Shown here in pieces: positions 1 to 9,290 of a stretch of 64,000 nucleotides of DNA; positions within the stretch are counted from its first letter, which is position 1, and each line of letters begins with the position of its first letter. The notes beneath the pieces were generated by a model. The model saw only the letters and a program-made list of their open reading frames with translations, searched no databases and was not told the DNA's origin. Location: NCBI GenBank assembly GCA_965247065.1, contig CBDFGN010000006.1:3782001-3846000 (forward strand), in the 5' to 3' direction. This DNA is from CBDFGN01 sp965247065. Lineage in GTDB: Bacteria > Bacteroidota > Bacteroidia > Cytophagales > Cyclobacteriaceae. The position numbers and the translations under genes are program-made.

Positions 1-823
1 CGAATTTACCCTTGTATTTGGCTATGTATTCATCCGGAGCGTGATGTGGAGAATGCATGGAGCCTGATGCCCATAACATCATGAATGGAAGTTCCTTGTC
101 CAATGATTTGTGTCCGGTAATCCATTTGATTGCCCGATCGGCAAGATCTTTGTCAAGGTGCTCTGTTTTCTTATATGGCTCGGGGTGATGGTCGTCCCAC
201 ATGACCGGGATAAACTGGTGCACGTCGGCAGCCATGAATGTGTAAGCATGGGAGAATCCTTCATCACTGGGCCAACGATCGAAAGGCCCCACCTGAGAAA
301 CTTCGTAAAGCGGCGTATGGTCCCACTTCCCCAGGGCATAGTTGACATACCCTTCTGCATCCAGATAATTTGCCACAGATTTAGCGGTAGGAGGAACAAT
401 TGCATTGTAACCGGGGAATCCCATTGCGGTCAGTGCATGTGAACCTAAACCAATCATGTGGGGATTTCTTCCGGCCATAAGAGTAGCCCGGGAGGGCGAA
501 CACAATGCCGTGGTATGGAAGTTATTATAACGCAATCCATTGCCCGCCAGTCTGTCAATGTTAGGAGTTTCAATTAATCCTCCGAATGAACCCACTTGCG
601 CAAAGCCAACATCATCTAAAAGGAAAATAATGACGTTTGGAGAATCATTAGGGGGACGCTTCTTTTTTGGCCAATATTCTTCTGATTCCTCATAGGTTTT
701 GGCAACTTTTCCCTTGAAGGAATATGGGTCTTCATCTTTTTCTTGGTCTTTCGGCCTGTCAGCACATCCATTGAAAAGAAATGCCATTATGCCAATTGAA
801 ATTAATTTAAACAGTGATTTCAT
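1..823 (-). CDS. Sulfatase, 3' end outside window
   Basis: N-terminal 274 codons of a formylglycine-dependent sulfatase; the C-terminus lies beyond the window edge. The start is the ATG at 821-823, which opens a lipoprotein signal (hydrophobic stretch then FNGC) pointing to anchoring at the periplasmic face or cell surface. The calcium-binding N-terminal segment FLLDDVG and the maturation motif CSPSR (Cys converted to formylglycine) are both present. A lead-in PYSFKGKVAKTY and the later FPGYN and GPFDRWP stretches resemble the arylsulfatase group that acts on sulfated polysaccharides (about 500-780 residues when complete). Substrate cannot be told from this fragment. It is divergent from nothing nearby; metY follows on the same strand upstream. 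Confidence 0.9.
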   Translation of the reverse strand, partial: MKSLFKLISIGIMAFLFNGCADRPKDQEKDEDPYSFKGKVAKTYEESEEYWPKKKRPPNDSPNVIIFLLDDVGFAQVGSFGGLIETPNIDRLAGNGLRYNNFHTTALCSPSRATLMAGRNPHMIGLGSHALTAMGFPGYNAIVPPTAKSVANYLDAEGYVNYALGKWDHTPLYEVSQVGPFDRWPSDEGFSHAYTFMAADVHQFIPVMWDDHHPEPYKKTEHLDKDLADRAIKWITGHKSLDKELPFMMLWASGSMHSPHHAPDEYIAKYKGKF

Positions 824-917
824 ATTTCAAATAGATTATTGTTGCGCAGGTTGATGTTTATGGCAAAACCGGCCCCGCCCATAAACCGGGAAAACGCACC
901 TTTTTATTTTTGACAAA

Positions 918-2192
918 TTATTTTATCGCAGCGAAGGCCTGCTCTAAATCTGCAATGATGTCATCAATGTGCTCGATGCCCACGCACAGTCTCAACAGGT
1001 CCTGGGTTACGCCAGCACCGGCTTGTTCTTCAACCGACATCTGTCTGTGAGTTATCGAAGCGGGGTGACATGCCAGTGACTTAGCGTCACCAATGTTCAC
1101 CAAACGCTTGAACATACCCAATGCATCGTAAAACAGTTCCGCTTTTTCATAGCCCCCTTTGATGCCAAAGGTAAGCAGGGACGCAGGTTTACCATCACAG
1201 TATTTCTTGGCCAATTCGTTGTATTCACTAGAAGCTAGACCGCCATATCTTACCCATGAAACTTGATCGTGTTTTTCCAGGTATTCTGCTACTGCCATTG
1301 CATTGATGCCATGTCTTTCCATCCGCAAGCTCAAAGTTTCCAGACCTTGCAATAACTGGAATGCAGACAATGCAGGTAAGCAGGAACCTGTGTTTCTCAA
1401 GGCTACAGTTCTAACTCTTGCGATGTATGCCGCAGGACCGAAAGCTTCATTATACACCACGCCATGATATGATGGTTCAGGATTACTGAACATCGGAAAT
1501 CGATCAGTGTGCTGCTCCCAAAGGAATTTTCCGCCATCTACGATGACTCCACCTAAAGTTGAGCCATGGCCACCAATGTATTTTGTTAAAGAGTGAATGA
1601 CGATATCCGCGCCATAGTCAATGGGGTTGATGATCGCTGGAGTAGCCACCGTGTTGTCCACGATCAAGGGCACTCCATTCTCATGTGCAACTTCGGCAAG
1701 GTCTTCCAGTTCAGTGATATTACCAGCCGGATTCCCAATAGATTCACAGAAAACGGCTTTAGTTCTGTCATCGATCAGCTTAGCGATATCCGCGGCATCA
1801 GATGATTCAGCAAATCTGACTTCAATGCCCTGCTTCGGCAACATATGTGCGAATAGGGTATAGGTACCTCCATACAATTGAGGGGTAGAGATGATGTTAT
1901 CGCCAATTTCGGCAATATTCAAGATGGAATAATTTGTCGCCGCACTTCCTGAACTGACACATAGAGCGGCTATGCCCCCTTCCAGTGCAGCCATTCTCTG
2001 TTCTAGTACGTCAACTGTGGGGTTCATGATTCTACTGTATATGTTACCAGTGACATCCAGGTTAAAAAGGTCCGCCCCGTGTTTGGCATTATCAAACTCG
2101 TAAGCTATCGTTTGATAAATGGGTACAGCTACAGATTTAGTAGTAGGTTCTGATTCGTATCCGCCGTGGATACTGATGGTTTCTTTTTGCAT
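918..2192 (-). CDS. metY: O-acetylhomoserine sulfhydrylase (MetY)
   Basis: A 424-residue PLP enzyme of the Cys/Met metabolism family. It makes homocysteine (or methionine) from O-acetylhomoserine and sulfide or methanethiol in the cytoplasm. The family lysine that binds PLP is in HSLTKYIGGHG (about residue 208), the phosphate-binding and ring-stacking region is around SSGSAATNYS and PQLYGGTY, and the length matches MetY (about 425-430) rather than the shorter MetB/MetC. Start ATG at 2190-2192 gives the conserved N-terminus ETISIHGGYESEPTT. It appears to be a single transcription unit with a 320-bp leader that may be structured. Confidence is high for the family; MetY over other members rests on length and the insertion after SLTKY. 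Confidence 0.93.
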   Translation of the reverse strand: MQKETISIHGGYESEPTTKSVAVPIYQTIAYEFDNAKHGADLFNLDVTGNIYSRIMNPTVDVLEQRMAALEGGIAALCVSSGSAATNYSILNIAEIGDNIISTPQLYGGTYTLFAHMLPKQGIEVRFAESSDAADIAKLIDDRTKAVFCESIGNPAGNITELEDLAEVAHENGVPLIVDNTVATPAIINPIDYGADIVIHSLTKYIGGHGSTLGGVIVDGGKFLWEQHTDRFPMFSNPEPSYHGVVYNEAFGPAAYIARVRTVALRNTGSCLPALSAFQLLQGLETLSLRMERHGINAMAVAEYLEKHDQVSWVRYGGLASSEYNELAKKYCDGKPASLLTFGIKGGYEKAELFYDALGMFKRLVNIGDAKSLACHPASITHRQMSVEEQAGAGVTQDLLRLCVGIEHIDDIIADLEQAFAAIK

Positions 2193-2338
2193 AGTGTTTT
2201 AATGGTTGAATAATTTAACGATGCCTGGATTGGTTAATTCAGATAAGGCCGGAAATTAATAAAAGAATCCGGATTGAACGTATGATGAACGCTTAATAAT
2301 CGCCAGTCAGTTCAGAAACCGCGCTGTGGTCAAGCCAA

Positions 2339-2416
2339 GGTAGCACTATCTACCCGGACGATCCGGGCTAGGCTCAGTGATGAGCCCAAAGCTAAAGGCT
2401 CCAACCCAAGGATAGT
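2339..2416 (-). ncRNA. Candidate structured leader of metY
   Basis: The 2193-2516 gap upstream of metY carries several perfect short stems: ACTATC (2345-2350) with GATAGT (2411-2416), CCCGGA (2353-2358) with TCCGGG (2362-2367), and GGCTC (2371-2375) with GAGCC (2382-2386). The GAGCC arm can instead pair with a second GGCTC at 2397-2401, and GGTAG (2339-2343) can pair with CTACC (2350-2354) in competition with the outer stem. Mutually exclusive stems ahead of a methionine gene suggest a cis-regulatory RNA, but I cannot match it to a known SAM riboswitch class. Strand is inferred from metY. Confidence 0.35.
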
Positions 2417-2516
2417 AGTTGATCGAGACATACATCTATTTCACGTCATTTTGCTTGCCCTCAGTGGTTTGAAAAAACTCTTGCTCTTACCAAACGGATG
2501 CTTCGGCAAACGGTGC

Positions 2517-3974
2517 TCAGTTGTTGTTATCATTTGATATGTGATCGGGATTAAAAGTCACCCTACTGGCATTCATTGATTCTTGAAGGGCGTGCAATCT
2601 ATTTTGAAGCGCTATCACTCTTTCAGGGTATCTCGACGAAAGGTCATTCTCTTCTGATACATCCTCCGATAAATCGTATAATTCTACTTTATCCGACTCA
2701 TAAAATTCAATAAGCTTCCAGTCTCCATCTCGAATGGCTGCTCCCGGTTTCCATCCGCTACCGTGACAGTGGGGATAATGCCAATAAAGTTCGGTTCTAT
2801 GCAGGTTTTCTTCACCCTTAATAACTTGGCTTAAATCCATACCGTCAATTTCCTGATTGGGTTCAAGGTCGATTCCTGCCATAGAGATGATAGTGGGATA
2901 AAAATCATAACCTATCACAGGTATCGTACATACTTTATTGTTAGATCGAAAACCAGCAGGTTTGATGAGCAAGGGTATACGAATGCCTCCTTCGTACAAC
3001 CATCCCTTACCTGCTCTCAAAGGCAATACTGACGTTGGACCAACTGCATCATGAAACGAAGTATCTAAGGTAGATAGACCCCCGTTATCAGAGGTAAAAA
3101 TAAGGGTGGTATTATCATAGAGCCCTTTTTCTTTCAACACCGCCAAAAGCCGTCCAATATTTTCATCCATTGCGTACACCATAGAGGCATACGCTAGATT
3201 TAACTGGTTTAGGGTAGTCATACCGGTGCCTTCAATCTTTTGCTTAATTTCTTTGTTCTCCAGATTCAGGAGCTTTTTCTCAAATTTCTCGATGTGTCTT
3301 TTACATGCCTAGATTGGAGTATGCACCGTATAATATGAGAGGAATAGGAAAAAGGGGTTGTCTTCCACCTCTTCCAGGAATTGGATTGATTCATCGGTGA
3401 GTCTGTCGGTGAGATACTCCCCAATGGGGCCGTCCAGAAGTTTTGGGGTTTTGTATGGCGTGTAATATCCTCCAGGAGGGCTCCCTTTATCATGGCCTCC
3501 AACGTTGACATCGAATCCTTGATTTTCAGGGAAGAAACCTTGATCACCAAGATGCCATTTGCCTGCAAAAAAAGTTGTGTAGCCGTTTTGTTTTAATGCC
3601 TCTGCTAGAGTGATTTCTTTCAAAGGGAGTTCGTTCATAATAGTTGGACCGATTAATTTTCTGTCCTTAGGCCTTGCCCCCAGGATCCAATCCGTAATTT
3701 GTAATCTCGCAGGATGTTTTCCCGTTAGTATAGAGGCTCTGGAAGGTGAACATACGGAACCGGAAGCATACGCACTGGTGAATTGAATGCTCCTTGTACT
3801 TAGTTCGTCAATACTTGGCGTTTCATAGAAGGGACTTCCTGAATAGCCCAAATCTGTCCATCCTAAGTCGTCTACCAGGATGAATACGAAATTTTGTTTC
3901 TCTTTTTTTCCCGAACAGCCGAGAAATAATATACTAACAAGGAGGCAGTGATATAGCTTTCTTGAAAATAGCAT
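2517..3974 (-). pseudogene. Sulfatase interrupted by an in-frame amber codon
   Basis: A complete sulfatase reading frame (485 codons) runs from ATG 3972-3974 to the stop at 2517-2519 but is broken by TAG at 3309-3311, after residue 221. The first part has a lipoprotein signal (LFLGC), the metal-binding LVDDLG, the formylglycine motif CSPSR and KWHLG. The second part, in the same frame, continues with KRHIEKFEKK and later FTSDNGG, the second metal site, and GAAIRDGDWK. At the break, related sulfatases often read HTP followed by I/L and Q, so CAG to TAG is the simplest cause. An ATG at 3219-3221 could restart translation but would yield a fragment lacking the catalytic Cys. Functional only with readthrough. 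Confidence 0.88.
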
Positions 3975-4235
3975 TTACGGATTACGTTCGGTGTGGAATA
4001 TAAGATAAGGGTTTCAGTCACGGCCTCCAAGGAGTGGTCTAAAGTTATGAGGCTGGGGTCTGGAGTCCAAAGGACCCGGTCCATTACGATTCACCTTGCG
4101 GATCCCTGACAAACTGAAGAGGTGTTTTGAAACCGGTTACCGACTGACTTTTTTGCCGATTATGAAAAGATAGTCGCCCAAATCATTTTCAAACGACTTA
4201 GTAATCTGATCAATTCGTGCGCTATCTATGTCTTT

Positions 4236-4928
4236 TCATAACCTCGACAATCCCTTTTCGACTTCATGTCGGTTTGATAAGGATGAGAATGATGAAATCC
4301 CATCTCTCACTTTATCTATAAAATACAATTCAGGTTTTTCTTTACCGCAATAAAGAAATTGGTCTTGCAAGGCGGGCTTAACATAGTAACTCTCTGTCTT
4401 GACTATTTCAATTGAGGCATAATCCATTGTACTTTTTACTTCTTCTAATGATGGCATCTGAACTATGGAATTACCAAGCATTTTTGGAAAGTAATGATTA
4501 AGCCAATAACCTTTCATTTGTTCTGGTGTGGATGTGAAAATCACAATTCTACCGTTTGCTTTCAGTACTCGATTAAGTTCAAGAAAGCCTTTTCGTAAGT
4601 CAATCCAATGATGAATTGTCAAACAACCTATTACTCCATCCACGCTGTTATCATTTAGGTCCGTCTTTTCAGCGGTCCCAATTCGCCAATCAATTTGCTG
4701 ATTTTTGTTTTTGGCCTTTTCCAACATTTCTATCGATGGATCAATGCCTATAAACCGGAAGCCCTTTTTTTGAAGTTCATTCGTATAATTTCCTGTTCCA
4801 CAACCAATGTCTGCATGCAATCCCTTGGCTTTGGGATTTAAATGATGCCTTAATCGTTCAGAAAGATATTTATCCGCTTTCCTGGTCAGATCATAATCAA
4901 CTCCTATCGAATCATATTTGACTTCCAT
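4236..4928 (-). CDS. SAM-dependent methyltransferase (class I, type 11)
   Basis: A 230-residue soluble protein. The SAM-binding motif I is ADIGCGTGNYT near residue 40, followed by the acidic motif II segment IGIDPSIEM and the motif IV region DGVIGCLTIHHW, all typical of the Methyltransf_11 fold. The substrate cannot be inferred; the closest style is ubiquinone/menaquinone or small-molecule methyltransferases. The ORF opens with MEVKYDSIGVDYDLTR, a plausible N-terminus, and has no signal peptide. The gene stands alone between the broken sulfatase and a broken TfoX_N-like gene, with 261 bp to the first and about 140 bp to the second, neither of which shows a clear function. Confidence 0.85.
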   Translation of the reverse strand: MEVKYDSIGVDYDLTRKADKYLSERLRHHLNPKAKGLHADIGCGTGNYTNELQKKGFRFIGIDPSIEMLEKAKNKNQQIDWRIGTAEKTDLNDNSVDGVIGCLTIHHWIDLRKGFLELNRVLKANGRIVIFTSTPEQMKGYWLNHYFPKMLGNSIVQMPSLEEVKSTMDYASIEIVKTESYYVKPALQDQFLYCGKEKPELYFIDKVRDGISSFSSLSNRHEVEKGLSRL

Positions 4929-5070
4929 TTCTATCAGGGCTTGTGGACGTACAGTCTAAAAACGGCCATTAGCTGTAAGCGTTGGTCTTTCGGTTTTAGC
5001 CCTTCTCACAACTCCAAATCGGCCTGTCCCATCCTTGCAAGTCCGGAAGACCCCGAGGGCCGGCAAAAGA

Positions 5071-5420
5071 TCATTCTCCCAAACTGGTTGAAAACTCAAT
5101 CGCCTTTTTAGTTAAACCAGCCCATTTATCGGAATGTTTAGCGGGGACCAGCACCCATCTTTTCATTGGCTACCGGGATCATAAAGATGGGCGCCAACTG
5201 CTGCTCCGTCCAATTCGAAGACAACTTTGCGGTCCTTTTCCTCAAGTTTAAAAAGCATGTCGTTCTTCCAAAAAATCGCAGCTGCCTTGCCGTTGGTTGA
5301 CTTAATGCACGGTGCGCCGAATAGCTTTCCTTCTATTGCCCCAGGAACATCATTGATAATCTTATGGAACAATTCCCAGGGTTCAGCTAGGGTAGCAATG
5401 TCGTTAGTCTTAAATTTCAA
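5071..5420 (-). pseudogene. TfoX_N-like protein, frameshifted
   Basis: The first 85 codons (5420 down to a TGA at 5163-5165) encode a small cytoplasmic protein with KLFGAPCIKSTNGKA and GAHLYDPGS, a pattern seen in the TfoX N-terminal domain family. The expected family C-terminus is found immediately after, in another frame: ATG 5164-5166 to TGA 5071-5073, reading MKRWVLVPAKHSDKW and ending KKAIEFSTSLGE. Restoring one base near 5166-5172 joins the two into a roughly 116-residue protein of normal length. The ATG of the second part overlaps the TGA of the first (ATGA), so coupled translation is conceivable, but a one-base deletion is simpler. Function of the family in Bacteroidota is unclear. 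Confidence 0.72.
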
Positions 5421-5465
5421 GTCTTAAATCTGTCTCAGGAATATCTAATCTTCGATTCTCAATCT

Positions 5466-7253
5466 TCAATTTTCATTCCTAAAGAACATTCCTGAGCCAA
5501 TAACGTTTTCTTCCCTCGCCCAATCCGGTTGCCACCAGTAAAGAGTATTTTCAGTTTGGTCCACGTCTGATACGGCTAAATTGACCCGAATGGTCTCCCA
5601 TTCCTCACCTTGCCCGCTTTTGACGTACGAAACAGGAACGGCTAATTCGGTGAACGATCCATCCTGCTTAATAACACTTTTGAGCAATGATCCCTCGGGT
5701 AGCTCTCCGCTCAACACCGACTTCAAATCAATATCTTCCGGGGTTATCCGAACGTGGAACTCGCGACCTTGCTGGCCGGTGCTCATAGAACTTTTAGCCA
5801 AAGGATCGGCGTTCAGGGAGATGTAGAAATGGTCTTGATGCCAGATCGAGCCCTTGCCCAAACTTACTACAGAATCATCCACAACGTAGGCCGCCAGGTA
5901 CACAAACTGATCATCGAAGGTTACATTGAATTTGACCTCAGCCTCTGTATCACTAGACCGCCAGCTATGCGCATATGTTTTCCAATCTTTGTCGTTGCCA
6001 TCAATTGTGATTTTGCTCTGGCTCTTGGATATCCAATGTTTTGTGAGAGGTTTGATGTTCCACCTGAATGGGACGGCTACATCCGCCAGATCTTGCGTTT
6101 GATAGGTGGCAAAGGCCTTAAGACCCACCGGGCGATTGTAGGATTGATTATGGCTCGTAAGCCTTAAACTTGTCATTTTTATCGAATTGGGGGGAACGGT
6201 GAACTCACGTTCGGAAAGGACGGCCATCAAATCAAAACTGAATTTTTCCTCTAGTACAACAGAGAGGGGAACATCTTTATCGTTGGTTATTTTGATGTCA
6301 AGATCCGTTCCTTCAAAATCGGGGGAATCAATAAACGGTGGTTCTATCTGGAACGGTGATTGGTTAGCTACGATTGTAAGATGATCCAAAACAGGTTGGG
6401 TCACCACATTTTCATCCCATATTCCTTCCAAATGAAGATTGGCTATGATGGGCCCCTGGTTGGTCATGGTTACCCAAACCACATGGTCAAATTCCCCCAG
6501 TTTTGGGCCCCTCAACCTGGAAGCACCACCCGTTGTGGCCAATACAAAATACTTTCCGTTATTTCTATCGGCTTTCACGTACCGGTGCTCATGGCCGGTG
6601 AATACGGTGTGTTTTCGGTTGGATAGAAGCTTTTCAACATCGGTCCATTTCTTGGTGTCTGATTGGTGCCATAAAGGCTGATGCAGAAAGACCAGGGTCC
6701 AGGATACGTTTGGATTTTCGGTAAAGACCCGTTTTACATATTGGAATTGCTCCTCAGAAATGGTCCCCTTTCCAGCACCTCGCCGTTGGTCCTCCGAATT
6801 AAGGCACAGGAACAGAACATTGCTGTAAACAAAATGGTAGTAGTTGGGGCCCAGTCGGGCACTCCAAAGGTCTTCCATGACCTGGTTGGTTATATCATGA
6901 TTTCCAGGAATGTAAAAAAATGGCATCTGCAACTGTTTCACAAAGGCATCAAATTCATCCCATTGCCGGTTCAGTTCCTTCCGGTCCTCAGTATAACCCT
7001 CGATGAGGTCGCCGACACTCATAACAAACTCAGGCTGCAGCAGATTCAGCTTGTTAACTCCGTCCATGAAAACGCCAGGCCGATGCCCCCCAGTGCGGTC
7101 AGTTACGATGGCAAACTGAAATTGAGAAGATTGGTCGTTCATTTCCAAACTTGTCCATGGTGTCGGCCCATCAACAGGTTCGATGATCAGCTTGGCTTTG
7201 TCCTGGGAAGCAGCGAAACACGGGATTAAGAAAAAAAGCACAATCTTTTTCAT
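5466..7253 (-). CDS. Secreted metallophosphoesterase with C-terminal CBM9-like domain
   Basis: A 595-residue protein with a Sec signal (IPCFAASQ). Residues about 45-260 form a calcineurin-like phosphoesterase: SVGDLIEG, PGNHD, FLHQPLW and TGHEHRY supply metal ligands. The first motif reads VTDRTGGH rather than the usual DxH, as in several exported Bacteroidota members. A middle beta-rich region follows, then about 415-590 resembles the CBM9/DOMON-type domain (DGNDKDWKTYAHSW, WHQDHFYISLNAD) found in enzymes that bind carbohydrate. Likely acts outside the cytoplasm on phosphate esters, possibly of glycans. It is divergently placed to the START gene, sharing a 128-bp AT-rich spacer. Confidence 0.85.
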   Translation of the reverse strand: MKKIVLFFLIPCFAASQDKAKLIIEPVDGPTPWTSLEMNDQSSQFQFAIVTDRTGGHRPGVFMDGVNKLNLLQPEFVMSVGDLIEGYTEDRKELNRQWDEFDAFVKQLQMPFFYIPGNHDITNQVMEDLWSARLGPNYYHFVYSNVLFLCLNSEDQRRGAGKGTISEEQFQYVKRVFTENPNVSWTLVFLHQPLWHQSDTKKWTDVEKLLSNRKHTVFTGHEHRYVKADRNNGKYFVLATTGGASRLRGPKLGEFDHVVWVTMTNQGPIIANLHLEGIWDENVVTQPVLDHLTIVANQSPFQIEPPFIDSPDFEGTDLDIKITNDKDVPLSVVLEEKFSFDLMAVLSEREFTVPPNSIKMTSLRLTSHNQSYNRPVGLKAFATYQTQDLADVAVPFRWNIKPLTKHWISKSQSKITIDGNDKDWKTYAHSWRSSDTEAEVKFNVTFDDQFVYLAAYVVDDSVVSLGKGSIWHQDHFYISLNADPLAKSSMSTGQQGREFHVRITPEDIDLKSVLSGELPEGSLLKSVIKQDGSFTELAVPVSYVKSGQGEEWETIRVNLAVSDVDQTENTLYWWQPDWAREENVIGSGMFFRNEN

Positions 7254-7278
7254 GATATTGGTCTTGGTAGGAAGTCTT

Positions 7279-7369
7279 GGATTTGCAATTTATTTATGAT
7301 TTATGATTTTAAGTTATAAGTTTTATGATTTTGTCGGAAGATTTCGGATTTGCCATTTATTTATGATTT
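7279..7369. repeat. AT-rich 24-bp direct repeat in divergent promoter region
   Basis: Two 24-bp copies (7279-7302 and 7346-7369) differ at one base and consist of GGATTTG followed by runs of TTTAT and TTATGATTT. They sit between the divergent phosphoesterase and START genes, so the promoters of both must lie in or beside them. Similar low-complexity spacer DNA occurs elsewhere in the window (5440-5470, 14740-14775, 30530-30580), so this may be only spacer decay. Confidence 0.6.
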
Positions 7370-7381
7370 GAGATCACAAGC

Positions 7382-8035
7382 ATGAGATCAATTTTGATCC
7401 TGGTAGTTGTTAATGTGGTCCACGGTCCTATATTCTCTCAGCAGTCGCGGGAAACAGGTTGGAAGAAAGCCAAAGAGAAGAACGGCATCACAGTTTTCAC
7501 CCGGGATTCGGAATCCACCCGGGTTAAAGAATTGCGTGCCACAACCTACTTTGAAACCAATCTCACAACCGTGGTTGCAGTTTTCCTGGATATTCCGTCC
7601 TATCCCGATTGGGTAAGAGATTGCAAGATTTCCAAATTGTTGAATCAAACCGGGCCCCAAGATCTGTATTATTATTCGGAATTTAAGGCACCCTTTCCCT
7701 TTGACAACCGGGATCTAATTCAACACTTGAATATTCGACAAGATCCTGAGTCCAGGGAGGTTACGGTGACTTTGACCAATCAACCAGCCTTGATTCCAGA
7801 GGAAAAGGGCATTGTTCGAATGCCAATTGGGGACGGATTTTGGAAGTTCAAGCCGGTGCAGGGAGGAAGAGTGCAAGTAAACCTTCAATATCAGAACGAT
7901 CCTGGTGGCAGTATACCTGGTTGGCTGGTTAATGCCTTTATAGTCGATAACCCTTTAGGTACAATAGCCAACTTAAAAAAACAAATAACTGAAGACGAGT
8001 ACCGAAAAGCCAACATCAAATGGATAACTAATTAG
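7382..8035 (+). CDS. Exported START-domain protein
   Basis: A 217-residue protein with a short Sec signal (VVHGPIFSQ) and a single START/SRPBCC-type lipid-binding domain spanning almost the whole mature chain. Recognisable family segments are GWKKAKEKNGITVFTR at the start, FLDIPSYPDWVRDCK, FPFDNRDLIQ in the middle and IPGWLVNAFIVDNP in the last helix. START proteins bind hydrophobic ligands such as lipids or sterols; periplasmic single-domain versions are common in Bacteroidota and Gammaproteobacteria, with unknown ligands. It starts 128 bp from the divergent phosphoesterase and no partner gene follows closely. Confidence 0.85.
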   Translation: MRSILILVVVNVVHGPIFSQQSRETGWKKAKEKNGITVFTRDSESTRVKELRATTYFETNLTTVVAVFLDIPSYPDWVRDCKISKLLNQTGPQDLYYYSEFKAPFPFDNRDLIQHLNIRQDPESREVTVTLTNQPALIPEEKGIVRMPIGDGFWKFKPVQGGRVQVNLQYQNDPGGSIPGWLVNAFIVDNPLGTIANLKKQITEDEYRKANIKWITN

Positions 8036-8201
8036 GTCGTGTTCCTTCGTCTTTGACGGTCGGGTTTGAGATTTTCTCGCCGAAAAAGCACCTGAATGAC
8101 TTTGAGTCCCCGTGAGCCGTCACAATCCCTAGAATATTATTACATTTCATGTCCAGAAAAAGCACTATCAATCGTCATTAAGTCAAAACTAAAACTAAAT
8201 C

Positions 8202-8819
8202 ATGATGAAAAAACTTGTATTCTCAAGCACCTGTGCAGCGCTGTTGCTGACCAGTGTAGCTGCAATCGCCCAAAACGGATTTACCCAAGCGGACCGCGAT
8301 AAGGCGGTTGAGCATCTTAAGAGTTCTCAGAAAGAACTTCGAGCTACAGTAAAAGGACTAAGTGACGCCCAATTGAAGTTCAAAAGCGGCGAGGAGTCGT
8401 GGTCCGTTTCGGAGTGCGTGGAACACCTCGCCATTTCGGAGAACTCTCTTTTCGGAATTGTCACCAAATCTTTGGAGCCGGACGCCGATCCCACTCGCCG
8501 ATCTGAGGTAAAGATGTCTGATGACCAGATACTTGGCTTCATCATGAACCGTACCGATAAGATCAAAACTCAGCCTTACCTCGAACCGACCAACAGCTTT
8601 GGTTCATACAGCGGTTCCCTTGATGAATTCAAGACGAAACGTAAGGCAAGCATAAAGTTTGTTAAGAGTACTGAGGAGGATCTGAGAAGCCACTATTTCG
8701 AGTTTCCATTCGGTGTCGTTGATTCCTACCAGGTGATTATGTTCATGTCAGGCCATAGTATTCGGCATACTAACCAGATTAAAGAGATCATAGCCCAGGA
8801 ATCGTTCCCAAGTTCCTGA
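8202..8819 (+). CDS. DinB-like superfamily protein with signal peptide
   Basis: A 205-residue exported protein. The N-terminus MMKKLVFSSTCAALLL ends in a clear Sec cleavage region (VAAIAQ). The mature part has the four-helix DinB_2 layout: WSVSECVEHLAISE supplies the first metal histidine and the C-terminal GHSIRHTNQIKEI the other two. Members bind a divalent metal and some are thiol transferases; exported members are uncharacterised. A second ATG three bases downstream (8205) would also work as a start. About 165 bp separates it from the START gene. Confidence 0.85.
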   Translation: MMKKLVFSSTCAALLLTSVAAIAQNGFTQADRDKAVEHLKSSQKELRATVKGLSDAQLKFKSGEESWSVSECVEHLAISENSLFGIVTKSLEPDADPTRRSEVKMSDDQILGFIMNRTDKIKTQPYLEPTNSFGSYSGSLDEFKTKRKASIKFVKSTEEDLRSHYFEFPFGVVDSYQVIMFMSGHSIRHTNQIKEIIAQESFPSS

Positions 8820-8981
8820 TCGGCCCTATAGGGCTGCTCGACTGGGATCACCTTATCAAAATCTGAGGGTTGGGGAATTGGTTGCGAAACCGGTACCCCA
8901 CCTTTCCACCTTTGATGCCATCACAATAGCTGCAATTCCAGGATTTGGTAGGGCCAAGACCCCGACAAGCTATCGAACCAT

Positions 8982-9290
8982 CTATATTTCTATCTCCAGT
9001 ATATCTCCCCGAACGCGAACATTATATTTTGCAACACTTTCCTCGGCGGGTTCTTCCAGTACTTCACCGGATGTAATGCTAAACCTGGCGCAGTGCCAGG
9101 GACATTCCACCTGGTCCCCACTAATTTCACCTTCAGCCAAGGGCCCTCCCATATGCGTGCAAGCGTTTTCAATGGCGTAATATTCCTCACCGAGGTTGAA
9201 AATCGCTATCTCCTGGCCCTCTACCTCCACGCATATGGCGGACTGGTCCTCCAGTTCAGATGTTTTGGCTACTTCAACGAATTTGGACAT
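8982..9290 (-). CDS. Rieske [2Fe-2S] ferredoxin
   Basis: A 102-residue single-domain Rieske protein. The two cluster-binding boxes are CTHMGGPL and CPWHCARF, each giving one Cys and one His ligand. There is no signal peptide or membrane anchor, so it is a soluble electron carrier of the kind that serves oxygenases or nitrite-reductase-type enzymes (NirD/BphF-like). No oxygenase or reductase partner is adjacent, so the redox partner is unknown. It faces the DinB-like gene tail to tail across about 160 bp. Confidence 0.93.
   Translation of the reverse strand: MSKFVEVAKTSELEDQSAICVEVEGQEIAIFNLGEEYYAIENACTHMGGPLAEGEISGDQVECPWHCARFSITSGEVLEEPAEESVAKYNVRVRGDILEIEI

Noticed and set aside
2193..2516. 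Named SAM riboswitch ahead of metY
   Set aside because: Stems are present, but the sequence lacks the conserved SAM-I and SAM-II cores I know; kept only as an unassigned structured leader.
3872..4084. 70-codon minus-strand ORF
   Set aside because: It overlaps the start of the broken sulfatase in another frame and has no protein-like pattern.
6681..7229. 182-codon ORF antisense to the phosphoesterase
   Set aside because: It lies wholly opposite a gene with intact metal motifs; no family features.
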